Shown: positions 25,083 to 33,500 of the stretch, piece by piece
Position numbering within the stretch: the stretch's first letter is position 1
Layout: the number at the start of each line of letters is the position of its first letter
Assembly (NCBI GenBank): GCA_000276965.1
Contig: AKKQ01000006.1
Coordinates: 1-60,200, forward strand
Origin: Thiovulum sp. ES
GTDB taxonomy: Bacteria > Campylobacterota > Campylobacteria > Campylobacterales > Thiovulaceae
Length of the DNA stretch: 60,200 nt
Direction of reading: 5' to 3'
Position numbers and translations under genes: made by a program
Notes under the pieces: generated by a model
Database searches by the model: none
Told to the model about the DNA's origin: nothing
The model's input: the letters and a program-made list of their open reading frames with translations, nothing else

Positions 25083-27410
25083 TTAAAAATTTGAATTTTT
25101 TCCAACTATTTGGAAAGATAAATTTGGATCACTATTTGCCCAAGCTTTTCCAATTTCATCTTTCTCTTTTGTGTCGTCATTTGAAATTCTGTCAGTACCT
25201 TTGTATTCAAAAACTCCAATTTTCCCATTCTGAAACTTCACAAGAAAATCGGGATAGAACTTTGCATTTGCCATTTGTAACCAGAATGAGTTTTTAAAGT
25301 CTGTACCATTTTTGAACCAAAATTTGACCTCATCGCTACTATCCAATTTTTCGGCAAATTCTTTCTCTTCACTATTCATTTTTTCAATAGTTTTACAAAA
25401 GTGTTTTCTGTAATTGTGATTTTCAAAACCTCGATAGTTTTGGCAACTCAATTCAAAAACTTCTTTGTCTGTGAAAAGTGATTTTACTTCTTGTTCAAAC
25501 AAAACCTTTTTTGAGTTTCGGACTCTTTCAATTAATTCATTTTCAATCTGTTTTGCCACTCTGTATTCATGACTTGCGATGAGGTGATTTGGAATTTCAG
25601 AATTTCTTAAAACAGAACTTACAAATTCACGAATAAATTGATTTGAAAGAGAATCTATTTTTATGTTTTGTAAAATTCGCTTAATTAACTCAAGTGAAAA
25701 ATCTCCATTTTTCTCAAAAAGTGATTTTTGATAATTTCGTTTTCCAATCTCTTTGAATTTTCCATTTTCAATATCAATAATATTTTCCGTTGAAGTGATA
25801 TTTTTCATTTTCAAAAAACCTGTATTTTTCAAAAACTCTTCTCTATCAATTTCAAAGTTTTCAAAAATAAAAGACTCTTCAAAAAGTGAATTTTTATACA
25901 TTGCCTTAGGAATTCTAAAAACTCTTTTTTCTTGTTTTGGAAATTCTCTTTTTAGTTTAAGTCCAACTTTTTCAATTTTCTCTAAAATATTTTCTGGTGG
26001 AGCTTTCAGAAGAGAAGCCTCTTTTGTTTCAAAATTGTAATTTACATAATTATCCAAATTTGAATTGTGAAATTTTTCCAAATCAAAAGTTTTCAGAACT
26101 TCCATTTTTTCTAAAAACTGATCACCAAAAAGTCCGTCTAGTTTTTCAGGATTTGTATTTGGATTTTCTGACAAAATTATTCTCGGCAATTCACTTTTTT
26201 CAAAACCATCTTTTTTCAAAGTTTCAAAAATATCATTTGCCACTCGTTCAAAAGTCTCCGAAAAAGAGAAAACATAGGAACGATTTAAATGAAAAATTTT
26301 CTTGTCTGAAATATTTGGATTTCTCAAAACTCGACCAAGAAGTTGTTCGATTGCTGTTCTTGAATTCATGTTTGAGAGAGTTGTCAAAGTGTAGGCAAAA
26401 GGACAATCCCAACCCTCTTTTAATTTATCAATGGTAATAATAAAACGGATTTGACAATTTTCATCTTTAAGATTTATATTTTCTAAATCATTGCGATTTC
26501 CACTTTGAACGGCAATTTGATCTTTTGGAATTTTAAACTCATCTATGAGGTATTTTTCAATTTTTTCAAAATTTAGAGAGGTCTCATTACGATTTTCCTC
26601 TGCCCGAATAAGTGAAATTGGTCGAATATATTCCCGTTCTGACTTTGCAATCTCCTCTAATTCCTCTCTTTTCTCAATTGTATCTTTCAAAATTTGCATG
26701 TAGTCGGGAATGGTTCGGAGAACAATTGGAAGATTTATCATTTTCTCATTTTTCAACTCTTCAGCAGAAACTGAATAGATCACATTACTTGCAAATTTTC
26801 CGACTTTTGGTTGATGAATGGAATTAGGAGTTGCCGAAAGTTCCAAAACGAAAGAGGGATTCAGATTGAAAAGAGATTGGAAACTTAAATTTGTATTGCT
26901 TTTGTGAGATTCGTCAAGAATGATTACAGGTTTCTCATTTTGCAAATATTGGGAAAGTGAAAGGTTTTGAAAGTTTCCGTTTTCTTCAAAAAATTTTCGT
27001 CCCTCTTTCGATGAGGTTCGGAAACTCTGAACTGTTGCAACAACAATATTCAAACTCTCATCTTCAAAACGATTTTGTAGAGCTTCACGAATTGAGATCG
27101 GATTTATATCAACTCGGAAATCATTCTCCAAAATTTGACGATACGGGTGAAAGAAATTTTTCAGTGCTTTCAGAGTTTGAGAAACAATCGCATCAGACGG
27201 AGCTAACCAGAAAACGGTGTGAAAATCTGAATTGAGAAAATTTTGAACAATCGGTTTTAGAGAAGAAGAAGCAATAAGGGTTTTTCCTCCACCAGTTGGA
27301 ATTTTGAAACAGAGATAGGGAAAATCATTTAAAAATTTCATCTCATCTGGATTGCTACAAAAATCATCTAATTTTTGAACTGCCTCTCTTTGATACGGTT
27401 TTAAATTCAT
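25083..27410 (-). CDS. res: Type III restriction enzyme helicase-nuclease subunit (Res)
   Basis: A 775-residue SF2 ATPase with Walker A IPTGGGKT (about 37-44), a DESH Walker B in ILDESHKSN, the SATP motif and the arginine motif QLLGRVLRNP. The C-terminus has a PD-ExK nuclease signature, YPDFLVKFQNGKIGVFEYKG (about 735-757). It would translocate and cut with the Mod protein encoded at 29332-31050. It is the last gene of the four-gene operon and overlaps the HNH gene by four bases. Unlike classical type III loci, res is not directly next to mod. GATGAGGTC occurs at 25326. Confidence 0.88.
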   Translation of the reverse strand: MNLKPYQREAVQKLDDFCSNPDEMKFLNDFPYLCFKIPTGGGKTLIASSSLKPIVQNFLNSDFHTVFWLAPSDAIVSQTLKALKNFFHPYRQILENDFRVDINPISIREALQNRFEDESLNIVVATVQSFRTSSKEGRKFFEENGNFQNLSLSQYLQNEKPVIILDESHKSNTNLSFQSLFNLNPSFVLELSATPNSIHQPKVGKFASNVIYSVSAEELKNEKMINLPIVLRTIPDYMQILKDTIEKREELEEIAKSEREYIRPISLIRAEENRNETSLNFEKIEKYLIDEFKIPKDQIAVQSGNRNDLENINLKDENCQIRFIITIDKLKEGWDCPFAYTLTTLSNMNSRTAIEQLLGRVLRNPNISDKKIFHLNRSYVFSFSETFERVANDIFETLKKDGFEKSELPRIILSENPNTNPEKLDGLFGDQFLEKMEVLKTFDLEKFHNSNLDNYVNYNFETKEASLLKAPPENILEKIEKVGLKLKREFPKQEKRVFRIPKAMYKNSLFEESFIFENFEIDREEFLKNTGFLKMKNITSTENIIDIENGKFKEIGKRNYQKSLFEKNGDFSLELIKRILQNIKIDSLSNQFIREFVSSVLRNSEIPNHLIASHEYRVAKQIENELIERVRNSKKVLFEQEVKSLFTDKEVFELSCQNYRGFENHNYRKHFCKTIEKMNSEEKEFAEKLDSSDEVKFWFKNGTDFKNSFWLQMANAKFYPDFLVKFQNGKIGVFEYKGTDRISNDDTKEKDEIGKAWANSDPNLSFQIVGKNSNF

Positions 27411-28027
27411 GCAATTACTTCTTTTAATTTTTTGTCATTTCGGATAATCCAAAGTTTAAAAGTTGAATATGACTTATCAATCTCTAACTCTTCTTTAATC
27501 TTTTTCAAAGCAACTCTTTTTAGTTTTGTTCTGTGATATTCGTCAATAACTTTATAAAAATTCTCTACTTTTTCACCAATATCATCTTTTAAATCTTCAC
27601 AGGAACTACTTTTTGAGTTTTCACCGTTATAAATTCTCTTAAGTAATTTAACTGTATTTATTGTTTTTTGATCTGGTTTTTGAGAAGTTGCTAAAATCTC
27701 TACATGACATTTTTTTGAGTTATATTTTAGAGAAATTAGATTTTCAACAGCAATATCACAAGAGTTTAAAACTTCATCTTCTGAACTTGTATTTATAGTT
27801 TTGGGCTTAATTTTATTGCACTTTTGACAACTATAAAATAGATTTTCGTAATCATTTTGGAGATGTGGAAAATCTTTTTGTGGATAGAAATGTTCAACTT
27901 CAAAATGTCGTGTTACCTCTTCACAAAGATAGCATTTTTTCTTAAAGTCAATTTTTAGAGCAGTTTTAACACTCTCTTCACTGTATTTCTGAAAAATAGG
28001 TTTCTCTTTTCTATCAATTTTGTGCAT
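27407..28027 (-). CDS. HNH nuclease, PtuB-like
   Basis: A 206-residue protein with an N-terminal zinc-finger HNH core: CYLCEEVTRHFEVEHFYPQK, then the histidine and the second Cys pair YSCQKCNKIK. The rest is helical. An HNH protein directly downstream of an SMC-like ATPase is the arrangement of Septu (PtuA/PtuB) anti-phage systems and of the PtuAB effectors of some retrons. The start codon overlaps the ATPase stop by one base and the end overlaps res by four, so all four genes are co-translated. The role as a nuclease triggered by phage infection is inferred from the family. Confidence 0.75.
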   Translation of the reverse strand: MHKIDRKEKPIFQKYSEESVKTALKIDFKKKCYLCEEVTRHFEVEHFYPQKDFPHLQNDYENLFYSCQKCNKIKPKTINTSSEDEVLNSCDIAVENLISLKYNSKKCHVEILATSQKPDQKTINTVKLLKRIYNGENSKSSSCEDLKDDIGEKVENFYKVIDEYHRTKLKRVALKKIKEELEIDKSYSTFKLWIIRNDKKLKEVIA

Positions 28028-29322
28028 TATTTATCCAAAATTTTTTCTTGTGCATTTTTAAATCGTAGATAGACCTCATCGGAGAGCATAGGAGAAATTT
28101 TATTGAGTTTAATATCCATTTCTAAAAGTTCCTCTTCTGCTTCTTCTGAAACCTCACCATTTTCAAATTGATTTACCAAATTTTCAAATTTCTCAATGTC
28201 GTTTAGGAGAATTTGAGAAAATTCACTATCAACTTCAAAGTAGTTTTTTACAATGTGAGAATATGAACTATTTTTAAATCTATCTCCACTTGTAATTTCT
28301 CTTCTCTCTAAATCACAAATTACAGAATCAGGCATTGAGTGAAGAACAAAAGGTGAATGAGTTGTAACAATAAATTGAATATTTGGAAATAGTTTTGTTA
28401 AAAATGGAAAAACTTTTTTCTGCAACTCAATATGAAGATGTGTCTCAATTTCATCAATTAAAATAATTCCCTCCATATCATAAGCTTTTACTCCATGTGC
28501 CTCCATTCTTAAAATTATCTCTGTTACGATTGCCAAAAGAGAAGAGTATCCATCAGAGAGTTCATTTAATGCAAACTCTTTATCTTCATAATTTATCTTA
28601 AAGTTTAAAGTATCATTAAAATATTTGAGTTTTAAATCTTTATGTCCAAACATATCTTTTAAAGTATTTTCAAAACTATCGAACCACTCTTTTATCTTTT
28701 TGGCTCTATTTTTATCTCCATCGAACTGTTCATTTAACATTGTATTTCGGAGACGAACAAGAAATTTTATAAACTGCATATGTAAAGTTGTAGCTGTCTG
28801 GTTCTTTTTAGGAAGATTTACATTTTCAATACTTTTTGGAACAGTTGGTTTATTCATTCGTTGAGCTTGAAAAAAAGCAAGAATAAAAGAACCATTTGAA
28901 ATTTCATTATAAACTTCGGTTTGATTGAAATTTAAATCTAAGTTTGAAAATTCTTCTACCTGTTCTTGCCAATTTTCAATAGCTCTTTTAGAATACAAAA
29001 TATTATTTTGAAGATCCGATATCCATTTTTCAATATTTTTTAGTTGCATTGGATCAGTTAAATTCTCTTTTTGCTTTTTATAATCTTTAATTTGTTTTTG
29101 AAATTTTAAAATATGCTTTTGCTTATTTTCTATAAATTGTGCAAAACTACCACTAATTAGACCATTTAAACTATTATTAAGTTCTATTAAAGTTGTGGTT
29201 TTACCACTTCCATTTTTTCCAGTAATTAGGAGATGTTTTTTGTCTGTTTTACTTAAAGGAATATGTAAGTTTTGAATTCCACGAACATTTTTAATAGTTA
29301 AGTCTGTAATAAAATTTTTCAT
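28027..29322 (-). CDS. SMC/ABC-type ATPase, PtuA-like
   Basis: A 431-residue AAA/ABC-type ATPase with Walker A GKNGSGKTTTL (about 34-44), an internal coiled coil (about 60-130), an ABC signature-like LNELSDGYSSLLAI, Walker B IILIDEIETHLH and the H-loop VTTHSPFVL. There is no TOPRIM domain, so it is closer to PtuA than to OLD nucleases. It lies nine bases after mod and is followed immediately by the PtuB-like HNH gene. GATGAGGTC occurs at 28072, read as Asp-Glu-Val. Confidence 0.78.
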   Translation of the reverse strand: MKNFITDLTIKNVRGIQNLHIPLSKTDKKHLLITGKNGSGKTTTLIELNNSLNGLISGSFAQFIENKQKHILKFQKQIKDYKKQKENLTDPMQLKNIEKWISDLQNNILYSKRAIENWQEQVEEFSNLDLNFNQTEVYNEISNGSFILAFFQAQRMNKPTVPKSIENVNLPKKNQTATTLHMQFIKFLVRLRNTMLNEQFDGDKNRAKKIKEWFDSFENTLKDMFGHKDLKLKYFNDTLNFKINYEDKEFALNELSDGYSSLLAIVTEIILRMEAHGVKAYDMEGIILIDEIETHLHIELQKKVFPFLTKLFPNIQFIVTTHSPFVLHSMPDSVICDLERREITSGDRFKNSSYSHIVKNYFEVDSEFSQILLNDIEKFENLVNQFENGEVSEEAEEELLEMDIKLNKISPMLSDEVYLRFKNAQEKILDK

Positions 29323-29331
29323 TTTTAGCCT

Positions 29332-31050
29332 TTAAAGTTTTCGGACAACAAGATTATATTCCTGTTCAATTTCTGGAGAAATCTCCTTAGCAATTGTATA
29401 GACGATGATTTTTTCGTAATCGTTTAGAGTGAGAAGAATTGAACTCAAATCTGAAAAAGTGAATTTCTTATCACCAAAAAAGTATAGGAAATTTCCACGA
29501 AATTCACCAACAAAATTACCCCGTTTTGGAGGATTTTTGAGAGGTTGTTTGAATTCAAGAAAATACAAATGTTTTGCAATTACGGAAAAAGACAAATTTA
29601 GATTTAGCTCACCAAACTCATCAAGAAGATTTTCACCAAGTTGGCAAAATTTGTAACCTCCACCAATTCCATTTTTGAACTCATCTATTTCAGTTATTCC
29701 GTTGAGAGTAATTGTATTGTTTTCAAACTTTTTTTCGATTTTTGTGAAATTATCTTTTTTGTTTTTCTCAATTTCTGCGACCTCATCGGCAATTTTTATC
29801 ATGGTTTTTGAGTTGAGAATTTGCGATGAGGTCAGTTTTTTTGTGAAAAGTTCAGTTTTCTCTTTTCCCTTAAACGAATATCCATTTATTACTCGTTTCA
29901 CTCGTTCAGCAGTAATTGGCTTTGCGATATGTTTTTCCATTTCAATGAGAATAAATTTTCGGTTACCGTTATCTTGCTGATTCATTTCTAAAACAGCTTG
30001 TGCAGTTGTTCCTGAACCAGCGAAAGAGTCCAAAATAATATCATTTGAGTTTGGATTTGTTGCTTGTAAAACTAAAAATTTAATTAAATTAGAACTTTTA
30101 GAATAATCAAAAACCTGCTTTTTAAATATATTTTTTAGCTCTTTTGTTGCTTCTGTATTTAGAAAATCTCCTAAAAGCGAACTAATAGGTTTAAATTGAG
30201 AACGAACCTCTGATTTATGTCTTTTATACATTGGAGTTCCATTCTCTTTTTTTGGAAAGAGTATTTTCCCCTCTAAAATATATTTTTCCATTCGCTCTTT
30301 TGAATAAACCCAAACCCTATTTTTATTTGCTTGATAAGTATTTCCAGTTTTTGGATCAGTAATTGGGTAATTTAAATTTGGTCTTTCTGTTGCTGTTTTA
30401 TTACAAGTTAAGTTATCAGTTATCCATTCTCCACGAGGATCATTATCTGGATTTTTATAATTTTCAAAATCTTTTTTTTCACCTTGGAAATTTTCAAAAT
30501 TTTCTTTTCCATAAACTAAAATATATTCATGATCTATCGATAAATTTGCAAGTGCATCGTTTGAACCAGTTCTTTTTCTCCAAACAAATTGACCAACAAA
30601 ATTATTTTTTCCAAAAATCTCATTCATTAAAAGTCGTAAATTTGCAACTTCATTATCATCAATTGAGATAAAAATAACTCCGTCCTCTTTTAAAAGTTTG
30701 TGAAGCAGTTTCAGTCGTGGATACATCATATTTAACCATTTGTCGGAACGATTTAAATCTTCAGCATTTACACTTTTTCCTAGCCATTTTTTGATTGTTT
30801 CACTACTAACATTATCGTTATAAACCCAACTTGTATTTCCCGTATTGTATGGCGGATCGATGTAAATCATTTTTATAGAATTTGAATAATAGGGGACTAA
30901 AGATTTCAAAGCTAACAAATTATCTCCCTCGATAATTAAGTTTTCGCTTTCAGAATCTCCAATAACCTCTTTGCAATCAATTGTTTGATACTCAACTTTT
31001 TGGTGATGAGTTTTGATCTCATCTTTTCCAACCCAATTCAAATTTGCCAA
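29332..31050 (-). CDS. mod: Type III DNA methyltransferase (Mod)
   Basis: A 572-residue beta-class N6-adenine methylase. The catalytic DPPY lies early (about 66-69, MIYIDPPYNTGNTSW) and the SAM-binding FAGSGTT late (about 340), with the target-recognition region between them. It modifies one strand of a non-palindromic site and gives specificity to Res. It is the first gene of the operon mod - ATPase - HNH - res. I see no simple-sequence repeat of the kind that makes mod genes phase-variable in Neisseria or Helicobacter. GATGAGGTC occurs at 29779 and 29825. Confidence 0.88.
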   Translation of the reverse strand: MANLNWVGKDEIKTHHQKVEYQTIDCKEVIGDSESENLIIEGDNLLALKSLVPYYSNSIKMIYIDPPYNTGNTSWVYNDNVSSETIKKWLGKSVNAEDLNRSDKWLNMMYPRLKLLHKLLKEDGVIFISIDDNEVANLRLLMNEIFGKNNFVGQFVWRKRTGSNDALANLSIDHEYILVYGKENFENFQGEKKDFENYKNPDNDPRGEWITDNLTCNKTATERPNLNYPITDPKTGNTYQANKNRVWVYSKERMEKYILEGKILFPKKENGTPMYKRHKSEVRSQFKPISSLLGDFLNTEATKELKNIFKKQVFDYSKSSNLIKFLVLQATNPNSNDIILDSFAGSGTTAQAVLEMNQQDNGNRKFILIEMEKHIAKPITAERVKRVINGYSFKGKEKTELFTKKLTSSQILNSKTMIKIADEVAEIEKNKKDNFTKIEKKFENNTITLNGITEIDEFKNGIGGGYKFCQLGENLLDEFGELNLNLSFSVIAKHLYFLEFKQPLKNPPKRGNFVGEFRGNFLYFFGDKKFTFSDLSSILLTLNDYEKIIVYTIAKEISPEIEQEYNLVVRKL

Positions 31051-31122
31051 CAGTTCTCTTTTGCTTTTGATTCAAAAATTTTAACAAAATCAAAAAAATC
31101 CAATTTGTCATTATTGGGCTTG

Positions 31123-31141
31123 TCCTGAAACAAGTTCAGGA
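31123..31141. repeat. TCCTGAAACAAGTTCAGGA palindrome
   Basis: A perfect 19-bp member of the same family as 784-804 and 1136-1154. It lies in the divergent region between mod and the HTH gene, upstream of both. Confidence 0.75.
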
Positions 31142-31199
31142 TTTGATCAGATAATTTTCTATAATTGATAAAATTTTAAAAAATTTAAAAAGGTGATTT

Positions 31200-31463
31200 T
31201 TGGAAAACAGAGAAGAAAATTTAGTTAAAAAAACTTGCCGAGAACTTGGAATCACTCAAAAAGAATTAGCTGAAAAAATTGGTGTAAAACCAGAAAGTTT
31301 AAATTCATCCTTGAGTCGTGGAAAAATAAGCAATCAAACAAAAAAATCTCTGGAAATGCTATCAGAAATTAATAATCTTTCAAGAATTATTGAAAGTTAC
31401 AATTTTATAGAGGATAAAATCTTAGACATTGTAAAAAGCAAGAAAAAAATTACAAATTATTGA
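31200..31463 (+). CDS. HTH regulator, member of the constant-N-terminus family
   Basis: An 87-residue XRE/Cro-like protein beginning at TTG 31200 after AAAGGTGA. Residues 6-26 (ENLVKKTCRELGITQKELAE) are almost identical in the HTH proteins at 51555, 53631 and 54788. The following recognition-helix region (KIGVKPESLNSSLSRGK) is different in each. It precedes a Rha-like gene and therefore fits the cassette pattern of HTH plus antirepressor-like partner. It is divergent from the type III operon and could regulate it, but that is inference. Confidence 0.75.
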   Translation: MENREENLVKKTCRELGITQKELAEKIGVKPESLNSSLSRGKISNQTKKSLEMLSEINNLSRIIESYNFIEDKILDIVKSKKKITNY

Positions 31464-31534
31464 CATTTTGATATAATTTCCCAACTCAAGTAGAAATTGC
31501 AGTTTCTATTTGTATCTTGAATTGGAAATAAAAA

Positions 31535-31990
31535 ATGAACCAAAATTCTAACACAAACCTTATTGAAATTATTGATAATGAATTAAGAATTTCACACAGA
31601 ATAATCGCCAAACAGACAGAAAATAAAGAAGAAACTATTTCTCGTTTAATCCGAAATTATCATGAAAAATTAGAACTTTTCGGACAGGTCGGATTTAAAA
31701 TCCAGACTGTGAAAAATTCGGCAGGTGCGATAAATGAGCAGAAAACTTTTTATCTTAATGAACAACAAGCAACTCTGCTTTTAACTTTTATGAGAAACAA
31801 TGAGATTGTTATTATTTTTAAAGTTAATTTAGTTAGTGAATTTTTTAATATGAGAGAAATTTTAGCTAAACAAAATTTTGACTTGCAAAAAATCCGTGAA
31901 AGAGCTGAACTTTTAGAAATTTTAGAAAAGGAATTTGGTATTTTGAGAGAGTTTTTTACAAACTTGGAATCGAGAGAAAAGAAGAATTAG
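31535..31990 (+). CDS. Rha-like phage regulatory protein
   Basis: A 151-residue protein with the layout of the Rha family (pRha): RISHRIIAKQTENKEETISRLIR, then FYLNEQQATLLLTFMRNNE and VNLVSEFFNM. A helical tail follows. It replaces the Bro-N domain found in the other cassettes. The frame of the next gene is open back into the end of this one (a GAG AGA AAA GAA GAA TTA reading near 31970-31990), so the two may once have been a single antirepressor split by a frameshift. Confidence 0.7.
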   Translation: MNQNSNTNLIEIIDNELRISHRIIAKQTENKEETISRLIRNYHEKLELFGQVGFKIQTVKNSAGAINEQKTFYLNEQQATLLLTFMRNNEIVIIFKVNLVSEFFNMREILAKQNFDLQKIRERAELLEILEKEFGILREFFTNLESREKKN

Positions 31991-32010
31991 CAATTACTGT
32001 AAATAAATCT

Positions 32011-32358
32011 GTGGCAAAAGATTCAACTGTGGATTTTTTGGAAATTGCTGAAAAAAAGGGAGTTTCCACAACTGAAAAATATTACACCGTTACGGAACTT
32101 TGTCAAATCGTGATGAACGGGGATTTTTCAGCAGAAGCAAAAAAACTTGTTTCAACAAAAAAAGGAGACAAACCACGACCACAAAATCTGAATAAATTTT
32201 TACAAGAACTCGGTTTTCAAACAAAAGATGAAGATATTTGGAAAGCAACAGAAAAAGGTCAAGAATTTTCTGATTTTGTGCAAAATAAATCGCGACATTC
32301 AGAGAAAACAGTTTTTCACACAGTTTGGAAAAAAGAGATTTTAAACAAAATTTTCTAA
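32011..32358 (+). CDS. C-terminal antirepressor-like fragment
   Basis: A 115-residue product from GTG 32011. It has the features of antirepressor C-terminal domains: YYTVTELCQI, then PRPQNLNKFLQELGFQTKDEDIWKATEKGQEF and a closing SRHS..TVWKKEIL. There is no separate ribosome binding site, and its frame continues upstream into the Rha-like gene, so it is probably the detached C-terminal half of that protein. Just after its stop lie bases encoding the tail of a different cassette (32357-32407). Confidence 0.55.
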   Translation: MAKDSTVDFLEIAEKKGVSTTEKYYTVTELCQIVMNGDFSAEAKKLVSTKKGDKPRPQNLNKFLQELGFQTKDEDIWKATEKGQEFSDFVQNKSRHSEKTVFHTVWKKEILNKIF

Positions 32359-32407
32359 TTGGAAATCAATTCAACCAATTAAAGTGGAAAATCTCAGTAA
32401 TCTTTTA
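32357..32407 (+). pseudogene. Remnant of a Bro cassette C-terminal end
   Basis: Read from the TTGGAAATC in one frame, this stretch encodes GNQFNQLKWKIS followed by a few residues and TAA. It matches the end of the Bro-N protein at 15001-15738 (GNKFNQLKWKIS) and no longer belongs to an open frame. Confidence 0.65.
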
Positions 32408-32418
32408 ATTATAAAAAC

Positions 32419-32455
32419 CTCCACTTATAACAATTTTTTAAGGTTTTAAGTGGAG
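32419..32455. terminator. Bidirectional terminator candidate between convergent units
   Basis: CTCCACTTA (32419-32427) and TAAGTGGAG (32447-32455) form a 9-bp stem around a 19-nt loop that itself contains an AT-rich run. It sits between the + strand cassette and the - strand TPR gene. Confidence 0.5.
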
Positions 32456-32460
32456 ATATT

Positions 32461-33048
32461 TCACTTCTGTTCTTCTACATTTCCGTTGAGTTTGTTAAAT
32501 AGAAATTGAAGGCTTTTATCGTTTGGAAAGGTTGATAAAGCTCCTTCAAGATAATTTAAAGCGACTCCGTAAAAGTGATTTTTAACAAGATTATTTAAAA
32601 AATCTATTAAGTCTGTTCGGTTTGTGATAATTACTTTTGTGGAAAACATAACATCTTCAAAAGCTTTTTTAAATCCTTTTTCCCGAACAGCAACATCTTT
32701 GAACTCAGAATAACTAATTCCATCTGCATAAAGCAGGTGTTCCTGTAAAGGGTCTGTTAGTTTGTCAAATTCAAGTTTTTGGTTATCTATTGATTCTAAA
32801 AGACCCTCGATAATATCTTCCGCATTTACAGTGTTTTCATCTTTTAAAATTAGGTAGTAGTCATAAAGGGCTTCAGCACCGTTCTCTTTATTCATAACCA
32901 TATCTGTTAAAACAACAAGGAGTTTTGCCTCCCTGTTTGTCGGGTCTTTTTGCAAAACTTCAGAATAATTTAGGAGAGCTTTTCCGTAATCTGCTTTGTC
33001 AAAATAGGCTCTACCGCTTTTTAAAAGTTTTTTTTCTGAAACTCTCAA
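32461..33048 (-). CDS. TPR-like protein downstream of nifU-like gene
   Basis: About 195 residues. An N-terminal tetratricopeptide unit (GRAYFDKADYGKALLNYSEV, LQKDPTNREAKLL) is followed by helical repeats and a C-terminal NHFYGVALNYLEGALSTFPND repeat. Likely a cytoplasmic scaffold. The start is placed at TTG 33048 because AAGGAGG (33054-33060) is spaced five bases from it; the in-frame GTG at 33054 would overlap that site. It lies just after the NifU-like gene and is probably co-transcribed with it. Confidence 0.65.
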   Translation of the reverse strand: MRVSEKKLLKSGRAYFDKADYGKALLNYSEVLQKDPTNREAKLLVVLTDMVMNKENGAEALYDYYLILKDENTVNAEDIIEGLLESIDNQKLEFDKLTDPLQEHLLYADGISYSEFKDVAVREKGFKKAFEDVMFSTKVIITNRTDLIDFLNNLVKNHFYGVALNYLEGALSTFPNDKSLQFLFNKLNGNVEEQK

Positions 33049-33058
33049 ATTCACCTCC

Positions 33059-33334
33059 TTAAAGTTTGTCTAATTGATTCTCCATTCCAAAAGGAACATT
33101 TACAACTTCTAGTTCAGGGTGAATATGCATTCTAATATCTCGTTCAACTCCATATTTCAATGTGTCGCCACTACTTGAACAACCAACACAAGCACCCAGA
33201 AGTTGAACAAAAACTTTAGAATTTAAAACATCTAAAAATTGTATATCTCCGCCGTCAAGAGCTAATTTAGGTCTAATTTTTTCAACCAAATCTTTTACTA
33301 CTGGTCTTAACTCTTCATCACTAAATGGTATCAA
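33059..33334 (-). CDS. NifU-like Fe-S scaffold (NFU domain)
   Basis: A 91-residue single NFU domain with DLVEKIRPKLALDGGDI and the cluster-binding VGCSSS preceded by CV (CVGCSSSGDTLKYG). Such proteins carry 4Fe-4S clusters to apo-enzymes. Length and motifs are complete. The downstream TPR gene starts within ten bases, which suggests an operon. Confidence 0.88.
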   Translation of the reverse strand: MIPFSDEELRPVVKDLVEKIRPKLALDGGDIQFLDVLNSKVFVQLLGACVGCSSSGDTLKYGVERDIRMHIHPELEVVNVPFGMENQLDKL

Positions 33335-33500
33335 ATTATCTCCAAGTTTTTTGAGTTTTTATATTTAAATTCTAAAAATTATAACAAAAGAAAAACAATT
33401 AATAACTTTTGATTAAAGAATAGCAAATTCTTTTAAATTTACTTAAAAAAAGCCGAAAAATTTTCGATAAAATCGCCAGATTTGATTAAAAAGGAGAATT

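Noticed and set aside
28027-29322. OLD-family nuclease (Gabija-like)
   Set aside because: The protein ends soon after the ATPase core and shows no TOPRIM domain, and the neighbour is HNH rather than UvrD-like.
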